Assembly (NCBI GenBank): GCA_937960785.1
Contig: CALGOZ010000110.1
Location: 1 to 7,588 of the forward strand
From: an uncultured Pseudogracilibacillus sp.
Lineage (GTDB): Bacteria; Bacillota; Bacilli; Bacillales; Amphibacillaceae
DNA length: 7,588 nt
Direction of reading: 5' to 3'
The first letter of the stretch is position 1, and each line of letters starts with the position of its first letter. The notes beneath the pieces are model-generated. The model saw only the letters and a list, made by a program, of their open reading frames with translations, did no database searches and had not been told where the DNA came from. Of the stretch, positions 5,249 through 7,588 are shown in pieces. Position numbers and translations under genes: made by a program.

Positions 5249-5598
5249 TATTTCACCCCACGAACTGCCTTTTGTTCCTCGATACTTTCAGCCATATTTA
5301 GACCGATCACACCTAGCACTAAAATGACAATGAAAAGAATCTTACTTCCACTTAACTCTTCACCGAATAAAAAAATATCCATTAACGCAGTACCTAATGT
5401 ACCAACCGCCGCAAAAATAGCATAGACGGTTCCAGTCGGAATACGTTGACAAGCTTTCGTTAAAAAATAAAAATCAATTACAATGAAAAATAAAATAAAA
5501 ATCCAATGCCACCAAGCGGAAGCGACGTTAAATAAATAAATCCAAACTAATTCAAAAAACGATGTTAAAGCTACATAGAGCCATCCTTTATTCCACAT
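5248..5598 (-). CDS. Small multidrug resistance (SMR) efflux subunit, YkkC-like
   Basis: A 116-residue SMR subunit and partner of the following gene. It has four hydrophobic helices, the essential Glu16 in SFFELVW, and PTGTVYAIFAAVGTLGTAL (54-72) as the TM3 signature. The usual Trp of that motif is Phe62, as I recall for YkkC-type subunits. The C-terminus carries a charged tail of about 14 residues. The frame is open to an ATG at 5640, but that start would lie inside the operator palindrome and has no ribosome-binding site. The ATG at 5598 has AAAGGAAG upstream and matches the family N-terminus. No guanidine (ykkC) riboswitch is visible before it; control appears to come from the TetR-type operator at 5625-5641. 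Confidence 0.88.
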   Translation of the reverse strand: MWNKGWLYVALTSFFELVWIYLFNVASAWWHWIFILFFIVIDFYFLTKACQRIPTGTVYAIFAAVGTLGTALMDIFLFGEELSGSKILFIVILVLGVIGLNMAESIEEQKAVRGVK

Positions 5599-5624
5599 AA
5601 GCCTCTTCCTTTCTATAATTTGAA

Positions 5625-5641
5625 AATGACTGACAGTCATT
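5625..5641. promoter_or_regulatory. Perfect palindromic operator for the TetR-type regulator
   Basis: AATGACTGACAGTCATT is a perfect 17-bp palindrome around a central A. It lies between tetR and the SMR pair, directly after the -10 of the SMR promoter, so a bound dimer would cover the transcription start. Size and symmetry are typical for TetR-family operators. No copy occurs upstream of tetR, so autoregulation through this site is unlikely. Confidence 0.7.
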
Positions 5642-5642
5642 C

Positions 5643-5670
5643 ATTATACTATAAAAAGAAGAAAGATAAA
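5643..5670 (-). promoter_or_regulatory. Promoter of the SMR pair
   Basis: On the minus strand a perfect TATAAT (5648-5643) has TTTATC (5670-5665) 16 bases upstream as a weak -35. Transcription would start inside the operator palindrome. The promoter lies in the 26 bases after the tetR stop codon. Confidence 0.5.
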
Positions 5671-5675
5671 GGAAT

Positions 5676-6251
5676 TTATCTTTTTAATTGTAATGCATCA
5701 AATAAAAATTGGGTTACCGCATCTTTTTGACTTTCAATTTCTGTCACATCACTGTAGTTGTATAAGTACACTTGTTCTGCCGCCGATTCAACAAGACCGA
5801 TTACTAGCTTTGCTGCACAATCGGATGGTATCGTCGATTGAATTGCTTTTTCTTCTTTTGCCTTATCAATCAAACTACTAACTAACTCGTAACAGGGAGC
5901 ATAGACCGTTTCCCACTCTTTTAAATGTTCTGTTGAAGCAAGGCCTGAATAAATAAGTGCTAACACTTCGCTATATTCCTCATTTACTGCAAAAATTGCA
6001 TCAATCATTTTTTTCATTTGAGTGGTAAAGTCTGTTTCGTTATTAATTTTCTTATTTATTTGATCGACTAATATTTTTACCATTTCCTCTGCAATAGCTG
6101 GCATTAGTGCAAGTTTCGAAGAAAAATATAAATAAAAAGTCCCTTGAGCAATTTGCGTTCTTTTTACAATATCTGATACAGTCGTCTTTTCAATTCCTTG
6201 TTCTTGAAACAATTCGATAGCCGACTTTACGATTCTTTCCTTTTTATCCAA
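5676..6251 (-). CDS. TetR-family transcriptional repressor of the SMR pair
   Basis: A 191-residue TetR/AcrR regulator. The N-terminal DNA-binding domain is clear: RIVKSAIELFQEQG (6-19), then the helix-turn-helix TTVSDIVKRTQIAQGTFYLYF (23-43), followed by SSK. The remaining residues form the variable ligand-binding and dimer domain. The start codon is TTG: an in-frame stop lies 18 bases upstream, no in-frame ATG exists before the helix-turn-helix, and AAGGGG sits 11 bases before it. The neighbouring ATG (6259) is out of frame. The TetR-SMR-SMR order and the sequence recall yvdT-yvdS-yvdR of B. subtilis, from memory. It probably represses the two SMR genes through the palindrome at 5625-5641 until an exported compound binds. 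Confidence 0.88.
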   Translation of the reverse strand: MDKKERIVKSAIELFQEQGIEKTTVSDIVKRTQIAQGTFYLYFSSKLALMPAIAEEMVKILVDQINKKINNETDFTTQMKKMIDAIFAVNEEYSEVLALIYSGLASTEHLKEWETVYAPCYELVSSLIDKAKEEKAIQSTIPSDCAAKLVIGLVESAAEQVYLYNYSDVTEIESQKDAVTQFLFDALQLKR

Positions 6252-6294
6252 CGGTTCATCTTCCCCTTAATTTTAGAGATAATTAACTATCAAC

Positions 6295-6323
6295 ATTATA
6301 AATACGATTATGAACGAGAACAA
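6295..6323 (-). promoter_or_regulatory. Promoter of tetR
   Basis: On the minus strand TTGTTC (6323-6318), a 17-base spacer and a perfect TATAAT (6300-6295) make a good sigma-A promoter, 43 bases before the TTG start codon. Confidence 0.65.
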
Positions 6324-6382
6324 GTTAAGCTTTAATTTGTAATCTAGCTATAAGAGTGTAACAGTTACGTAGAACATCATTT

Positions 6383-6509
6383 TTAAAGTATATTACTTTA
6401 ATTAATAATAATCGACGCACACAACGAAATTAGACATTTTCACCGGTTTCAGTTGTGTAGGAGTATCTTGCTGCACTTGGAAAATTTTCTACGTTATAAA
6501 TAATTTTCC
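6383..6509. repeat. Three inverted repeats between arsB and tetR
   Basis: There are three palindromes in this gap. GGAAAATT (6479-6486) pairs with AATTTTCC (6502-6509) just after the arsB stop. ACACAAC (6419-6425) pairs with GTTGTGT (6452-6458), continued inside by GAAA/TTTC after a bulge. TTAAAGTA (6383-6390) pairs with TACTTTAA (6394-6401). None is followed by a clear U-run on the minus strand, so none is a textbook terminator for arsB, although one of them may end it. Confidence 0.4.
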
Positions 6510-6512
6510 CTT

Positions 6513-7588
6513 TTATAACAATCGTAAAGTTATATATAAGCCTACTAGTGTAATAAATAAAATCGGGATGGTTAAACGTATTCCAATTTTAAAGTACGTA
6601 GCCCAGGAGATATAAATACCTTGTTGTCTTAATACGTGAAGCCAAACTAATGTAGCAAGTGAACCGATGGGTGTAATTTTTGGCCCTAAATCTGAACCGA
6701 CAACATTCGCATAAATTAGTCCGTCCCGTAGAACACCGCTCGTATCGGTCTCTGCAATTGCCAACGCATCAATCATTACCGTAGGCAAATTATTCATTAT
6801 TGAAGATAAAATCGCTGCGATAAAACCCATACCAACCGTCGCAACGAAAAGTCCCTCCATCGTAAGCCATTGAATCGCTTGGGCAAGTAACGAGGTTAGT
6901 CCGGCATTTCCTAGACCGTACACAACGACATACATCCCGATTGAAAATACGACAATATCCCAAGGCGCACTTTTAATCACCCGTTTCGTCTCAACTGTGG
7001 CACTATTTCTAGAAATAAATAAGAACATAATCGCAATACCCCCGGCGATCATCGATACCGGAACTTGAATAAATTCACTTATAAAATAGCCGATTAACAA
7101 TAATATTAAAATAATCCATGAAATTTTAAAGAGATGTTCATCTTTGATTGCTTCTTTCGGCTCTTTTAACTGAGAAATATCATAACTACGAGGAATACTT
7201 TTACGAAAATAAAGCAACAAAACAATTATCGTCGCAAGGAAGGAAAAAATATTCGGAATGAGCATTGTTAGTGCATATTCAATAAATCCTATACCGAAAA
7301 AGTCAGCAGATACGATATTTACTAAGTTACTTATAACGAAGGGCAGAGATGTCGTATCTGCAATAAAACCACTCGCCATTATAAAAGGGAAAATCATTTT
7401 TTCTTTAAACTGCAAATTTCGTATCATCGCTAAAACAATTGGGGTCAATATTAATGCAGCGCCGTCATTCGCAAATAACGCTGCAACAATTGCTCCGAGC
7501 ATCATCATATAAATAAACATTTTGATCCCATTACCTTTGGCAACGCGTGCCATATGTAAGGCGGCCCATTCAAATAGACCAATCTCAT
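6513..7588 (-). CDS. arsB: Arsenite efflux permease ArsB, N-terminal part outside the window
   Basis: The reading frame runs off the right edge, so the gene starts outside. The ATG at 7553 is internal: upstream codons keep encoding the family sequence (IGLFEWAALHM). About 358 codons are present, and roughly 70 N-terminal residues of a usual protein of about 430 are missing. Characteristic ArsB segments are FANDGAALILTPIVLA, ASGFIADTTSLPFVISNLVNI, SSIMNNLPTVMIDALAIAE and GSDLGPKITPIGSLATLVWLH. It closely resembles staphylococcal ArsB as I remember it, not the Acr3 type. It exports arsenite and antimonite across the cytoplasmic membrane using the membrane potential, or with ArsA where that is present. 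arsR and arsC, if present, would lie to the right; tetR downstream has its own promoter. Confidence 0.93.
   Translation of the reverse strand, partial: EIGLFEWAALHMARVAKGNGIKMFIYMMMLGAIVAALFANDGAALILTPIVLAMIRNLQFKEKMIFPFIMASGFIADTTSLPFVISNLVNIVSADFFGIGFIEYALTMLIPNIFSFLATIIVLLLYFRKSIPRSYDISQLKEPKEAIKDEHLFKISWIILILLLIGYFISEFIQVPVSMIAGGIAIMFLFISRNSATVETKRVIKSAPWDIVVFSIGMYVVVYGLGNAGLTSLLAQAIQWLTMEGLFVATVGMGFIAAILSSIMNNLPTVMIDALAIAETDTSGVLRDGLIYANVVGSDLGPKITPIGSLATLVWLHVLRQQGIYISWATYFKIGIRLTIPILFITLVGLYITLRLL

Noticed and set aside
5590..5675. Guanidine (ykkC) riboswitch before the SMR pair
   Set aside because: Only about 77 bases separate tetR from the start codon, and they hold a promoter and operator; no riboswitch core is seen.
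5693..5881. Plus-strand open frame inside tetR
   Set aside because: tetR has a clear helix-turn-helix and a ribosome-binding site; the reverse frame has neither.
7258..7512. Plus-strand open frame inside arsB
   Set aside because: arsB is unmistakable on the other strand, so this is a shadow frame.

Overview
The window looks like chromosomal DNA of a low-GC Gram-positive bacterium of the Bacillaceae type. It is AT-rich, the ribosome-binding sites are strong (including a perfect AGGAGG), and sigma-A-like promoters, an S-box (SAM-I) riboswitch, a paired crcB, paired SMR genes and a Staphylococcus/Bacillus-type ArsB are present. Genus cannot be read from the sequence. Apart from two plus-strand genes (1439-2354), every gene is on the minus strand.

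Left part (1-2354): Bases 1 to about 300 hold no gene but carry a decayed array of roughly 50-base imperfect palindromes. Two overlapping crcB fluoride-channel genes follow on the minus strand; the second is probably ended by a weak AT-rich terminator at 435-475. A divergent promoter region separates them from a predicted lipoprotein of unknown function. Next comes a small two-zinc-site protein whose start codon lies in a perfect 13-bp hairpin.

Middle (2388-4897): A nitronate-monooxygenase-type flavoprotein converges on the zinc protein. Upstream of it is a gene-free stretch with three hairpins: the clear minus-strand terminator of msrC, a plus-strand terminator-like hairpin, and a small one. 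Then comes the most informative unit, read on the minus strand: promoter, SAM-I riboswitch with matched antiterminator and terminator, an unrecognised 112-residue gene, and the free methionine-(R)-sulfoxide reductase gene msrC. This arrangement suggests that methionine sulfoxide salvage, together with an unknown partner, is switched on when SAM is scarce.

Right part (4934-7588): A tetR gene is followed by two overlapping small-multidrug-resistance (SMR) subunit genes. A perfect 17-bp palindrome sits at the likely transcription start of the SMR pair and is the obvious operator for the TetR protein. The window ends inside arsB, an arsenite efflux permease lacking its N-terminus here. Fluoride, arsenite and cation/drug export together give the segment a detoxification flavour, with sulfur-amino-acid repair between them.
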